Source of the DNA: Fictibacillus nanhaiensis
GTDB taxonomy: Bacteria > Bacillota > Bacilli > Bacillales > Fictibacillaceae
Length of the DNA: 64,000 nucleotides
Direction of reading: 5' to 3'
NCBI GenBank assembly: GCA_016401345.1
Contig: JAEACG010000006.1
Coordinates: forward strand, 88,402-152,401
This document shows positions 1 through 8,096 of this stretch, piece after piece. Under the pieces are notes generated by a model, which did no database searches, was not told the DNA's origin, and was given only the letters and a program-made list of their open reading frames with translations. Every line of letters starts with the position of its first letter. The first letter of the stretch is position 1. The position numbers and the translations under genes are program-made.

Positions 1-148
1 TGTTCAGCTCTTTTTCATTTTCTTCGAGGTGATCGAAAAGCTGTTGAGCCGATGAGAGAGAGGTACAGTCTTCGTATCCTGCATTCTTTAATATTTTTTC
101 TATTACAAATAAATTTACTGTATTATCATCAACGATCAGAATGGACAT
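1..148 (-). CDS. Response regulator receiver domain protein (partial, runs off window start)
   Basis: The minus strand opens with ATG at 148 and reads through the window edge, giving the first 49 residues of a CheY-like receiver domain. The start MSILIVDDN carries the paired acidic residues that bind Mg2+ in receiver domains, followed by a typical helix 1 (NLFVIEKILKNAGY). The phospho-acceptor Asp and any output domain lie outside the window, so the role (DNA binding, c-di-GMP, stand-alone) cannot be told. The family call is firm; the function is open. Confidence 0.8.
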   Translation of the reverse strand, partial: MSILIVDDNTVNLFVIEKILKNAGYEDCTSLSSAQQLFDHLEENEKELN

Positions 149-407
149 TCAAACTTCTTCCCCTTATATGTACCATTTATTGTGTATTCTTCTAATATCA
201 TTCATATCTATAACTCTAGTATACAAGTAAATGAGGAAAGGGACTATTTTTTAGATTATTTAGAGTGGGATAGCGGTGATGGAACAGTTATTAGGAGTGA
301 TTCTGTTAGTTATAGCAGAAGTGGGGGTGTGTTACGTAATAGACTGTGTGCAGGATAAGGACATTGTTGCGGTTTGTACACACCAGATAGACTGCTTGAA
401 ATATATC

Positions 408-491
408 CACGGTAATCTCATTTTTATTCACGGATAAGCGTAATAATTTCACGGATAACCACGATAATTTCACGTATAGAATAATTTAAAC
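408..491. repeat. 21-bp phased array A (word CACGGATAA, 4 units)
   Basis: The word CACGG(A)TAA, or its variant CACGTATAG, begins at 408, 429, 450 and 471, exactly 21 bp apart, with A+T-rich filler between. The array lies in the 496-bp gap between the response regulator and the DeoR gene. No conserved tail of the kind seen at arrays B, D, E, F and G is visible here. Apart from this array and the promoter near 573-604 I see nothing else convincing in 149-644. Confidence 0.75.
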
Positions 492-572
492 GATTTTCGA
501 CACTTGTCGCCACAGTGATCATCCATTGAAAACACACAATGCTTAACCGCGTGTTCGTTTTAAACATTTTAG

Positions 573-604
573 TTGACATTTATGTTTGCTTGTAACATTA
601 TAAT
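573..604 (+). promoter_or_regulatory. Probable sigma-A promoter of the acid-sugar operon
   Basis: TTGACA at 573-578 is a perfect -35 box. TATAAT lies at 599-604 with a long 20-bp spacer; a poorer CATTAT at 596-601 would give the ideal 17 bp. Its position 40-70 bp before the DeoR start makes it the likely operon promoter and argues against the upstream in-frame start at 573, which is the -35 box itself. Confidence 0.55.
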
Positions 605-644
605 GCATATAAGGTGTTCGAAAATAACAAAGGTGATGAAAATA

Positions 645-1415
645 ATGCCTAAAGAGCGTAGAGAGCAAATTCTTCAACAATTAAATGAGAACGGGAAAAT
701 TGAGATTGAGGACTTAGTAAACGAATTAAATGTTTCGGCGATGACAATCCGCCGTGATCTTGCTTTTCTCGAAGAAACGGAACAGATTATTAGAACGCAT
801 GGCGGAGCGATACTTAACAAGCCGTTAGTCGTGGAATCATCTTTCCGAACAAAAGAAGGGAAGTTCAACGATCAGAAGAGAGCGATCGCCGAAAGAGCTG
901 TACAATTCATACAGGATCACTCTACTATTCTTTTAGATTCAGGAACAACAACGTTAGAGATCGCAAAATTGTTAAAAGAGAAAACCACGATCACAGTAGT
1001 TACGAATGATATAAAAATCGCAGCAGAGCTTCTAGATACAGATGTGAAAGTGATCGTGACTGGCGGCGAACTGCAAAATACGGTCGGAACATTGTTTGGC
1101 CCGTTAACAGAGCAGATGTTAAGAGGGATTCACGTAGATCTTTTTTTCTTAGGAGCTCATGCGATTCACAGCAGAGCGGGTGTTACAGCACCGACTTATG
1201 AGAAGGCTGCGATCAAAAAGCTGATGATTGAAGCATCAGAAAAAACATGGCTCGTGGCTGACTCTAGCAAGTTTGATCAAAAATCATTAACAAAGGTTTG
1301 TGACTTAAACCAAATACACGGTTTGATTACAGATCAACACATTTTAGATGAAACCGAAAAAACACTGAATGAATATTTAGAAGTCGTAACCGTTGAAGGT
1401 GGTGAAAAGGGATGA
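645..1415 (+). CDS. DeoR/GlpR-family transcriptional regulator
   Basis: A 256-residue DeoR-family repressor with an N-terminal winged helix-turn-helix (about residues 4-56, ending in the family signature MTIRRDL) and a C-terminal DeoR sugar-phosphate sensor domain with the LLDSGTT motif. I start it at ATG 645 because AAAGGTG sits 9 bases upstream and the protein then begins like its family (MPKERREQIL); the frame is open back to 573 but that would include the promoter. It overlaps the next gene by 4 bp and so is co-transcribed with the kinase, dehydrogenase and permease. It probably represses this operon and responds to a phosphorylated intermediate; the effector is inference. Confidence 0.88.
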   Translation: MPKERREQILQQLNENGKIEIEDLVNELNVSAMTIRRDLAFLEETEQIIRTHGGAILNKPLVVESSFRTKEGKFNDQKRAIAERAVQFIQDHSTILLDSGTTTLEIAKLLKEKTTITVVTNDIKIAAELLDTDVKVIVTGGELQNTVGTLFGPLTEQMLRGIHVDLFFLGAHAIHSRAGVTAPTYEKAAIKKLMIEASEKTWLVADSSKFDQKSLTKVCDLNQIHGLITDQHILDETEKTLNEYLEVVTVEGGEKG

Positions 1416-2719
1416 AAGTCGGCGTTATCGCAGATGATCTAACAGGTGCCAATGCGACAGGGGTAAAACTGATCAAGCAAGGTTTTGAAGCGGCAACAAT
1501 GGTGTATTACGATCAGGAACCAGCTTCCGGAAGCTACAACGCAGTGTGTATTGATACAGACAGCAGGTATGCACGAAAAGATGTATCCGAGATGCGAATC
1601 AAAAAGTCTCTAAGCAACCTTCAGCGTTGGGGTGCGGATGTTATTTGTAAACGAATCGACAGTACCGTAAGAGGAAATATAGGAACAGAGATCGATATGG
1701 TCTTGAATGAACTTGGCGAACGATCGATTGCGGTTGTCGTTGCATCGTTTCCAGATTCAAGCCGAATTACATCTGGCGGTTACTTGCTCGTCGATGGTGT
1801 ACCTGTTCAAGCGACAGATGTTGCCAAAGATCCGGTCATGCCTCTTACAGAATCCTATGTTCCTTCTATTATAAGTAAACAGAGTGAGCATCTTGTATCA
1901 CACATCGGGCTCGAAACTGTTTTACAAGGAAAGAAAAGAATTCTGCAGGAGTTAAAGCGAAAAATAGACGAGGGAAATCGTATCCTTGTGATGGATGCGG
2001 TAACAGATGAAGAGATTGAAGACATTGCTCATGCGATGGCATTGATCGAGGATTACCAACTCGTACCGGTAGACCCTGGACCACTAACAGCTTATTATGC
2101 AAAGGCTTACACGTTTCTCCACACACAAAGTAAAAAAATACTCGTCACAGTTGGAAGTGTAACCTCTTTAAGTGGTGAACAGCTAACATACTTAATCGAT
2201 AAAACAGATGCAAAACCCGTCTACGTGGATGCTGAGAAATTAGCAAGTCTATCAGAGAGCTGGGAAACAGAAGTTCAAAGAGCTGTGACAGCAGCCTTGG
2301 AAGCAATCCATCACCAAGACATCCTGATCATCACGACTAATTCACCAGAGGCAAAACGATTAGAACTAAAACGATTGGCGAGGGAGCAAGGTGTGAGTCA
2401 GGATCAACTCGCAAAAAGAATCGCAGATGGGTTAGGAAAGATTACGCGTATTGTCATTCAGTCAACGAATTATGAGATCGGCGGCTGCTTCTCTAGTGGA
2501 GGAGATGTTACGGCTTCACTCTGTTCCGTCGGAAGAGCAGAAGGCATCAAGCTAAAAAACGAAGTGCTACCTCTCGTCGCATACGGTGAATTCATCGGAG
2601 GTTACTTTGATGGTATACCGCTCGCAACAAAAGGCGGCATGGTTGGTGACAAAAAAGCGATTCACACGATTGTAAAGCACCTTTTAGCAAACCAAACGTC
2701 TACAAAGCAATTTCAATAA
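1412..2719 (+). CDS. Four-carbon acid sugar kinase (DUF1537 family)
   Basis: 435 residues. The start [17 protein letters not shown] is the hallmark N-terminus of the DUF1537 (OtnK/DtnK/DenK) kinases, which phosphorylate D-threonate, D-erythronate or 3-oxo-tetronates at the 4-position. The N-terminal sugar-binding half and the C-terminal ATP-binding half (Gly-rich segments SSGGD and GGMVGD) are both complete. It overlaps the regulator by 4 bp and lies 31 bp upstream of a PdxA2-type dehydrogenase. In known clusters that pairing means kinase plus oxidative decarboxylation to dihydroxyacetone phosphate. D-threonate or D-erythronate is therefore the expected substrate; sequence alone does not choose between them. 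Confidence 0.88.
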   Translation: MKVGVIADDLTGANATGVKLIKQGFEAATMVYYDQEPASGSYNAVCIDTDSRYARKDVSEMRIKKSLSNLQRWGADVICKRIDSTVRGNIGTEIDMVLNELGERSIAVVVASFPDSSRITSGGYLLVDGVPVQATDVAKDPVMPLTESYVPSIISKQSEHLVSHIGLETVLQGKKRILQELKRKIDEGNRILVMDAVTDEEIEDIAHAMALIEDYQLVPVDPGPLTAYYAKAYTFLHTQSKKILVTVGSVTSLSGEQLTYLIDKTDAKPVYVDAEKLASLSESWETEVQRAVTAALEAIHHQDILIITTNSPEAKRLELKRLAREQGVSQDQLAKRIADGLGKITRIVIQSTNYEIGGCFSSGGDVTASLCSVGRAEGIKLKNEVLPLVAYGEFIGGYFDGIPLATKGGMVGDKKAIHTIVKHLLANQTSTKQFQ

Positions 2720-2750
2720 ATCTTTTAAACAACTGAAGGAGGAACAAAAC

Positions 2751-3785
2751 ATGACAACAACAACAAAAACGACAACAACAGAAAAAGCGATCATCGCAAT
2801 TCCAATGGGTGATCCTGCAGGTATCGGACCAGAGATCACGATGAAGTCTCTTGCGAAAAAAGAGATTTATAACGTGTGTAAACCACTTGTGATCGGAGAT
2901 GCTGCGGTACTAGAAAGAGCGATCAAGATCGTAGGTAAAGATCTCACGATTAATGAAGTAGCATCACCAGCAGAAGGAAAATACGAACTAGGGACAGTTG
3001 ATGTAATCAACTTAAACAATATTGATATGAACAAACTTCAGTATGGCGAAGTATCTGCTCAAGGCGGACAGGGAGCGTTTGAATACATCAAAAAAGCGGT
3101 AGAGCTTGCTACAGCTGGTGAGGTTAAAGCGCTGGCAACAACACCGATCAACAAAGAATCGTTAAAAGCGGCGAATGTTCCATATATCGGACATACGGAG
3201 ATGCTTGAAGCACTTGCAGGTTCAGATGATCCTCTAACGATGTTTGAAGTAAAAGGGATGAGAATTTTCTTCTTAACACGCCATCTTTCATTAAAAGATG
3301 CAATTGCAGCTATGACGAAAGAACGTGTGCATGATTATTTAGTACGATGTGATCGAGCGCTCGCTCGTCTAGGTGTTGAAAACAGACGGTGGGCTGTTGC
3401 TGGACTGAACCCGCATAGCGGCGAAGGCGGATTGTTTGGCTGGGAAGAAGTCGAGCAGATCAAACCGGGTATTGAGCTAGCTGTCGCAGATGGAATCAAC
3501 GCAGTAGGTCCGGTTCCAGCAGACTCTGTATTCTTCCAAGCACTTAACGGAAAATATGATGCGGTGTTGTCGCTTTATCATGATCAAGGACATATAGCAG
3601 CTAAGATGACGGATTTTCATAGAACCATTTCTATCACGAACGGACTTCCGTTCTTAAGAACTTCGGTAGACCACGGAACAGCATTTGATATTGCAGGTAA
3701 GAACATTGCAGAGAGCACGAGTATGGAAGAGTGTATCAAACTTGCTGCTCAATATGCGCCGAAGTTTACTGCGAACAGTCTTTAA
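2751..3785 (+). CDS. pdxA2: PdxA2-type 4-phospho-D-threonate/erythronate dehydrogenase
   Basis: 344 residues, PdxA superfamily NAD-dependent decarboxylating dehydrogenase. The metal-binding histidines are visible at His148 (IGHTEM), His222 (NPHSGEGG) and His277 (YHDQGH). It follows GAAGGAGG by a good distance. The first ten residues are almost all Thr (a short ACA/ACG run), an odd N-terminal tag not needed by the fold. PdxA itself oxidises 4-phosphohydroxythreonine in vitamin B6 synthesis; PdxA2 copies beside DUF1537 kinases instead oxidise 4-phospho-D-threonate or -erythronate, giving CO2 and dihydroxyacetone phosphate. Context favours the catabolic role. Confidence 0.87.
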   Translation: MTTTTKTTTTEKAIIAIPMGDPAGIGPEITMKSLAKKEIYNVCKPLVIGDAAVLERAIKIVGKDLTINEVASPAEGKYELGTVDVINLNNIDMNKLQYGEVSAQGGQGAFEYIKKAVELATAGEVKALATTPINKESLKAANVPYIGHTEMLEALAGSDDPLTMFEVKGMRIFFLTRHLSLKDAIAAMTKERVHDYLVRCDRALARLGVENRRWAVAGLNPHSGEGGLFGWEEVEQIKPGIELAVADGINAVGPVPADSVFFQALNGKYDAVLSLYHDQGHIAAKMTDFHRTISITNGLPFLRTSVDHGTAFDIAGKNIAESTSMEECIKLAAQYAPKFTANSL

Positions 3786-3799
3786 GATAGTTACATGAA

Positions 3800-3825
3800 A
3801 GTGAAGGGTACTATTGCCCTTCACT
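3800..3825 (+). terminator. Stem-loop between pdxA2 and gntP
   Basis: A perfect 9-bp inverted repeat AGTGAAGGG / CCCTTCACT with an 8-base loop follows pdxA2. The T-run after it is weak, so it may act as an attenuator or RNA-stabilising hairpin, letting part of the transcription continue into the permease gene. Confidence 0.55.
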
Positions 3826-3840
3826 ATTCTTTCAATAAAA

Positions 3841-3854
3841 TAAAAGCGCTTACA
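3841..3854 (+). promoter_or_regulatory. cre-like catabolite box before gntP
   Basis: TAAAAGCGCTTACA matches the CcpA cre consensus TGNAANCGNWNNCA at all fixed positions but one. It lies 19 bp upstream of the permease start, where CcpA bound in glucose would block transcription or elongation. Confidence 0.45.
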
Positions 3855-3872
3855 TAAAAGGGGGTTAATGAA

Positions 3873-5246
3873 ATGGAAGTATCAGGAGCACAAATGGTAG
3901 CTGGTTTAGTTCTTGGGGTTATTGCTTTAATTTTTCTCGTTTTAAAAACAAAGATTCACGCTTTTCTAGCTCTGATCATTGCGGCATCAATTGCCGGTCT
4001 TGTCGGAGGTATGGAACCTGGTAAAGTCGCTGATACCATCTCGGCTGGGTTCGGTAGTACGCTTGCCTCTATCGGGATCGTTATCGGACTCGGTGTGATG
4101 ATCGGACGGATTCTCGAAGTGTCCGGAGCGGCTGAAATACTGGCATATTCACTAATAAAAGCTGTTGGCAGGAAAAAAGAAGAATGGGCTATGGCGATTG
4201 CGGGTTATGTGGTTTCCATTCCGATTTTTGTTGACTCAGCGTTTGTTATTTTAAATCCACTCGTAAAAGCTCTATCTAAGAAAACGGGGAAGTCGGTCGT
4301 GTCATTAGGTGTTGCTTTAGCAGTGGGTCTTGTGATCACCCACTCTTTAGTACCGCCAACGCCTGGTCCTTTAGGTGTAGCAGGAATCTTTGGAGTAGAT
4401 ATCGGTCTTATGATCGCACTAGGTCTTCTTTTTGCCATTCCGACTATGATTGCAGGCGTTCTTTATGCGAAATGGATTGGGAAACGAATCTATCAAGTGC
4501 CAGATGATTCAGAGCTAGGGTTCACACGACCTACTAAACAAGCAGCTTATCAAGAGTTTATCGAGCTAGCTAGTACACGAGAGAATGATCTGCCGTCTTT
4601 AGGACGCTCCCTTTTACCGATCGTTCTGCCGATTCTATTAATCTTTTTAAACACCACGTTAACCGCACTCGAACTTACATCTGGATTTTACGGAATCCTG
4701 ATTTTCCTAGGAAAGCCGATTATCGCCGTAAGTATCGGATTAATTGTAGCAATCTATGCCTTAGCTGGTAACTTGAGTCGCTCTGAATCACTTGACCGCA
4801 TGGAAGAGGGAATTCAGACAGCAGGTATCATCCTGTTAGTAACAGGTGCAGGTGGCGCGCTTGGTAATGTCCTTCGTGAGAGTGGAGCGGGGAACTTTAT
4901 CGCTGAAAAAATTGCAGACCTTCCACTTCCTGCAATCTTGATTCCGTTCTTTGTCGCAACGATTGTTCGCCTTGTTCAAGGAAGTGGAACAGTAGCGATG
5001 ATAACTGCAGCATCTATTTCAGCACCGATCCTTTCTCAGCTAGATGTGAACATGGCACTCGCCGCTCAAGCTGCAGCGATGGGTTCGATGATCTTCTCGT
5101 ACTTTAACGACAGCTTGTTCTGGGTGGTTAACAGGATGTTAGGCATTAAAGAGGTAAAAGAACAGATTATGGTCTGGTCTGTACCGACGACGATCTGTTG
5201 GTTCGTAGGATTAGTGTCACTGTTAGTCGCGAATATGATTTTTTAA
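3873..5246 (+). CDS. GntP-family permease (gluconate/acid-sugar:H+ symporter)
   Basis: 457 residues with about 12-14 hydrophobic spans. GntP hallmarks are the TFGGG-like N-terminal region (here FGSTLASIGIVIGLGVMIG), the THSLVPPTPGPLGVAG motif in the middle, and the C-terminal NDSLFWVV segment. GntP members import gluconate and related sugar acids with protons. Being the last gene of the operon it should bring in the four-carbon acid sugar used by the kinase. It follows AAAAGGGGG with a good gap. A palindrome overlaps its stop codon, and a rho-independent terminator follows. Confidence 0.88.
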   Translation: MEVSGAQMVAGLVLGVIALIFLVLKTKIHAFLALIIAASIAGLVGGMEPGKVADTISAGFGSTLASIGIVIGLGVMIGRILEVSGAAEILAYSLIKAVGRKKEEWAMAIAGYVVSIPIFVDSAFVILNPLVKALSKKTGKSVVSLGVALAVGLVITHSLVPPTPGPLGVAGIFGVDIGLMIALGLLFAIPTMIAGVLYAKWIGKRIYQVPDDSELGFTRPTKQAAYQEFIELASTRENDLPSLGRSLLPIVLPILLIFLNTTLTALELTSGFYGILIFLGKPIIAVSIGLIVAIYALAGNLSRSESLDRMEEGIQTAGIILLVTGAGGALGNVLRESGAGNFIAEKIADLPLPAILIPFFVATIVRLVQGSGTVAMITAASISAPILSQLDVNMALAAQAAAMGSMIFSYFNDSLFWVVNRMLGIKEVKEQIMVWSVPTTICWFVGLVSLLVANMIF

Positions 5247-5260
5247 ACAGATGTTTAAAA
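5241..5260. repeat. Palindrome TTAAACANNYGTTTAA, copy 1
   Basis: TTTTAAACAGATGTTTAAAA is an inverted repeat broken only at the central two bases. It spans the gntP stop codon. One of eight copies of the same motif in the window. Confidence 0.7.
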
Positions 5261-5298
5261 AGAGTCTCATCATGATAAAAGAGTGGTGAGGCTCTTTT
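5258..5298 (+). terminator. Terminator after gntP
   Basis: A long stem of AAAAGAGTCTCATCA with TGGTGAGGCTCTTTT (G-U pairs allowed) around an 11-base loop. It ends the acid-sugar operon. Confidence 0.8.
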
Positions 5299-5314
5299 GT
5301 ATGTGAAGGGGGTC

Positions 5315-5476
5315 TTTTACAGTACGTGTTTTGATCATTCATTACGCGTTCGCCGGTAAAGTTCTCGTTTTCACCGTTAAACGTGTTCGCTCCACCGTTC
5401 AACTCTCGCTTTGCACCCGTAACCAAGCTGTGACGACCGCTAAGCAGCTCACGACCACCGCTACCTTCTTCCATGC
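5315..5476 (-). repeat. 21-bp phased array B with conserved tail (6 units)
   Basis: Read on the plus strand, the word CACCG (variants CGCCG, CACCC, GACCG) starts at 5351, 5372, 5393, 5414, 5435 and 5456, all exactly 21 bp apart. On the minus strand this is the CGGTG word also used in arrays D and G. The array ends, on the minus strand, in the shared tail (5315-5352) with ACGCGT...ACACGT. It fills the gap between the converging gntP and histidine-kinase genes. The phasing makes an apparent minus-strand heptad protein (SGGRELL, SGRHSLV and so on) that I regard as an artefact. Confidence 0.85.
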
Positions 5477-5488
5477 CATCTTAATCCA

Positions 5489-5520
5489 ACAAAAAAAGAA
5501 CCTACATCATGTAGATTCTT
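5489..5520 (-). terminator. Terminator of the sensor kinase gene
   Basis: On the minus strand AGAATCTACA pairs with TGTAGGTTCT around a 3-base loop and is followed by a run of seven T. Confidence 0.8.
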
Positions 5521-5532
5521 CTCTATCGAGCA

Positions 5533-7074
5533 TTATTTATGAACAGGATCAACAGCTGATGCCGCATGAACTGGTAATGTGATCCGAAATGAGGTGCCTT
5601 CGTTCCGTTTGCTGTCTACCAGAATCGTTCCTCCATGGTTGTGAATGATTTTAAAACAGACCATCAGCCCGAGGCCCGTACCGTTGCATTTTGTCGTATA
5701 GAACGGCTCGCCGATTCTTTTTTGTTGCTCATCTGTCATGCCGACTCCGTTATCTTTGACCGTAAGAACGACATGGCCGTCAACTGGAGCAGCAGAGAGC
5801 GAGATCTTACCTCCGTCAGGCAGTGCTTCCATCGCGTTTTTGATCATGTTGATGATCACTTGTGTCAACTGGTTCTTTTCACCGTAGACGAGAGGCATGT
5901 TTTTTTCTTTCTCAAAGGAAATAATGACGTTGCGTAAATTCGCTTCAGGCTGCATGAGATCGATGACGTTCTGGATGCTTTCAACGATATTGAACCAGCT
6001 GAAATAGACAGCATGGGGTTTTGCTAGGACCATTAGTTCACTCACGATAAAATTGATGCGATTGATCTCCGTCAGAATGATGTCTTTAAAGAAGGTATTC
6101 TTCTCCTGATCGGATTCGTTAATGAGCTGAACGAGCCCTGCGATCGATGTAAGAGGATTGCGGATCTCATGAGCGATTCCTGCGGCTAAATCGCCGATCA
6201 GCGAAACCTTTTCAGACTTCAATAGAATCTCCTCTGTTTTCTTTTTCTCCGTCACATCGTATTGGATTGAGATGTGCTGATAAGCCACACCTTCCGGATC
6301 TAGAAATGGAACGATCGTCGTATCCACCCAATAGAGCGAGCCGTCTTTCGCTTTGTTGCAGATCTCACCGTTCCATACGCGTCCTGCTTTGATCTCTTGT
6401 TTAATATGATGAATGAAGCTATCTGAATGAACGCCTGAATAGAAGATCTTGCCGTGATCTTGTCCGATCAAATCTTCGCGGGTATATTGCGTTAACTCAC
6501 AAAAGTGATCGTTCACTTGAATGATGCGATCGTCTTTGTCTGTAACGGAGAAGATCGTTCCTTCAAAGAGAGCGGTTCGAATGTTGTTTAACTCTAGGAT
6601 TGAGATATCTAAATCTCGATTTGTATGTTGAAGAGCTTTTTTCGTGTTATGCATGAATTTTGTATAGTGTGTAGCGATTGAACGAGCAGCGGTATCGATC
6701 AAAAGGTTCAGGCGATTGGATGCAGTAATAGCACCATCAGCGTTAGTACTGTATGTTTCAAAGTCTTCCTTTAAAAACTGTGAAAGGATAACCCGGGATT
6801 CAAAGATAAAATGAAGGGCGTGATCGAGCGGAATTTCCAACTCGGATGAGCGCTGGCCGAATGAGTCAGCCCATTTTTTGATCTTTTCTTCAGCGGTTTG
6901 AACATTTTCCGATAAGCCTTCACCTAAGTATTGAAAAAGAATTTCCATCCAGTGAGATACTTTGGTTTTGTAGATCGAAAAATCAGTTCCTAAGTTCTCG
7001 ATCGGCGTTAGTGTGTCTACAAGTTGTTTGCTGTTTTCTTTTATTTTCGTTCCTAGCTTCCTACAACCTTCCAT
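5533..7074 (-). CDS. PAS-domain sensor histidine kinase with RsbR-N/globin-like N-terminus
   Basis: 513 residues and no membrane segment, so cytoplasmic. Order: helical RsbR-N-like region (about 30-165), PAS/PAC domain (about 170-282, YTREDL and NGEICNKAKDGSLYWV), dimerisation/phosphoacceptor box with His302 in AAGIAHEIRNPLTS, and the ATPase domain with N box (NMIKNAMEALPDGG), DNGVGM and GTGLGL motifs. The layout resembles the soluble sporulation kinases (KinA/KinE class) that feed phosphate to Spo0F, but no cognate regulator is adjacent, so the target is unknown. The nearby gene at 7487 encodes a protein that looks like this kinase's N-terminal domain alone. A KipI/KipA pair, the KinA antagonist system of B. 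subtilis, lies 9 kb away. Confidence 0.88.
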   Translation of the reverse strand: MEGCRKLGTKIKENSKQLVDTLTPIENLGTDFSIYKTKVSHWMEILFQYLGEGLSENVQTAEEKIKKWADSFGQRSSELEIPLDHALHFIFESRVILSQFLKEDFETYSTNADGAITASNRLNLLIDTAARSIATHYTKFMHNTKKALQHTNRDLDISILELNNIRTALFEGTIFSVTDKDDRIIQVNDHFCELTQYTREDLIGQDHGKIFYSGVHSDSFIHHIKQEIKAGRVWNGEICNKAKDGSLYWVDTTIVPFLDPEGVAYQHISIQYDVTEKKKTEEILLKSEKVSLIGDLAAGIAHEIRNPLTSIAGLVQLINESDQEKNTFFKDIILTEINRINFIVSELMVLAKPHAVYFSWFNIVESIQNVIDLMQPEANLRNVIISFEKEKNMPLVYGEKNQLTQVIINMIKNAMEALPDGGKISLSAAPVDGHVVLTVKDNGVGMTDEQQKRIGEPFYTTKCNGTGLGLMVCFKIIHNHGGTILVDSKRNEGTSFRITLPVHAASAVDPVHK

Positions 7075-7207
7075 GGGGTTTGCCTCCTCGAACAGTTTCC
7101 GAATGTATCTGTTGAAACCTTCGACATTTCGACAAACATCCCTTCTATTGGAAGAAAAGGAATGATAAAACTTTTTCTGAGTAGCTCTTTAGGTGTCCGT
7201 GTAAGTG

Positions 7208-7372
7208 GTTGATCTCCGTTTCAGGTGCTCGCTTTCCGGGGGAGTACGGTGAGTTGAAAAAAATTCTTGCTCCTGCGTCTACAAGCAAATGCTACTGGGG
7301 TGTTTTTCCTCGTCGCATGCCTTACTTAGAAGAATTTCAAGTGGTAGGCACGCACCTTACACTGCAATCAAC
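7208..7372 (+). repeat. GTTGAT...ATCAAC structured intergenic element, copy 1
   Basis: A 165-bp element starting GTTGATCTCCGTTTCAGG and ending CACTGCAATCAAC, the same ends as the element at 29786-29914 on the other strand, with terminal GTTGAT/ATCAAC inverted repeats. The first 34 bases are nearly identical to the other copy; the middle has diverged. It occupies most of the 412-bp gap between the kinase and the RsbR-N-like gene. I see no coding gene there. Confidence 0.7.
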
Positions 7373-7445
7373 TTTTCAATGGTGTCAAAAAGTAAAAATC
7401 TTTGATATAAGAAAGTAAGAATTTATGATAAATAATGAGGATAAA

Positions 7446-7485
7446 CAAAAAAAGACACTCGATCTATTGTGATCAAGTGTCGCTC
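7446..7485 (-). terminator. Terminator of the RsbR-N-like gene
   Basis: On the minus strand GACACTTGATC pairs with GATCGAGTGTC around ACAATA and is followed by seven T. Confidence 0.8.
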
Positions 7486-7486
7486 A

Positions 7487-7939
7487 TTACATCGCTTCTA
7501 AGATACTCTCCATGTAGGTTTCGGTAAATACCTGAAAGCATAGATCGAGCATCTGATTTATCTCTTGAATGATAAATATCACTTCTTTTACGCTAGTTTC
7601 TTCTTGTTCTGCTAGACGTTCAATCACATGAAGAATCTCACTGCGAATAAAAATGGTGGATTGCATGGCAACATCTAACGATTGTCCGTATTCAAGGGCA
7701 TAGCGAGCAGTTTGAATCGCCCAAACTTTTAATCCATCTTCTCTTGCAGACGGCGATAACACGAGTGAGCTGCCGATGAGTTGGACTAACTTCATAATGT
7801 AATCGGTTGATGATTGACGATCAAAGAGCTGTTTATCTTTTATCGGATATTTCTTAAACCGTAGTGTAAGTATTTGCTCAGCCAGTTTCGGTGAATCATC
7901 GATGAGTGCTTTGGCTAACGTATGTTGAATCTGATTCAA
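7487..7939 (-). CDS. Stand-alone RsbR-N-like (non-haem globin) sensor protein
   Basis: 150 residues, all helical by inspection, soluble, with no signal peptide or transmembrane span. The pattern (a repeated amphipathic-helix layout ending in a long ...MLDLCFQVFTETYMESI helix) resembles the N-terminal non-haem globin domain of RsbR proteins and of soluble sporulation kinases, but without a STAS or kinase domain after it. It may modulate the kinase at 5533 by hetero-dimerising with its N-terminus or act as a ligand-binding decoy; both are inference. It is monocistronic with its own terminator, and GGGGGTTACT precedes its ATG. Confidence 0.55.
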   Translation of the reverse strand: MNQIQHTLAKALIDDSPKLAEQILTLRFKKYPIKDKQLFDRQSSTDYIMKLVQLIGSSLVLSPSAREDGLKVWAIQTARYALEYGQSLDVAMQSTIFIRSEILHVIERLAEQEETSVKEVIFIIQEINQMLDLCFQVFTETYMESILEAM

Positions 7940-8066
7940 GATAGTAACCCCCTAATTTAAAAGATATATGTATTGAAATGTTAAGAAAATAAAGCTTTAC
8001 CTTTAGTATTACGTAATCAGATAGGCTTGTCACGAACAATCGAGCTATTATAGACCAAATTTACAA

Positions 8067-8096
8067 AGAGGGCAGCTGAATAATCAGCTGCCCTCT
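8067..8096 (-). terminator. Terminator overlapping the end of the efflux gene
   Basis: AGAGGGCAGCTGA and TCAGCTGCCCTCT form a perfect 13-bp stem with a 4-base loop. The stem includes the last codons of the minus-strand gene that stops at 8084. Confidence 0.8.

Noticed and set aside
279..437. 52-residue plus-strand frame beginning MEQLLGVILLVIAE
   Set aside because: It has a hydrophobic start but only a weak ribosome site, and its end lies in array A. Not enough support for a gene.
5223..5474. Minus-strand open frame with a heptad pattern (SGGRELL, SGRHSLV, TGAKREL ...)
   Set aside because: The heptads are the 21-bp array B read in one frame. There is no ribosome site, the same effect appears in unrelated frames at arrays E and F, and the common tail has one-base shifts between copies that a protein would not tolerate.
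7209..7418. 69-residue plus-strand frame
   Set aside because: Almost wholly the structured GTTGAT element read as protein; no ribosome site.
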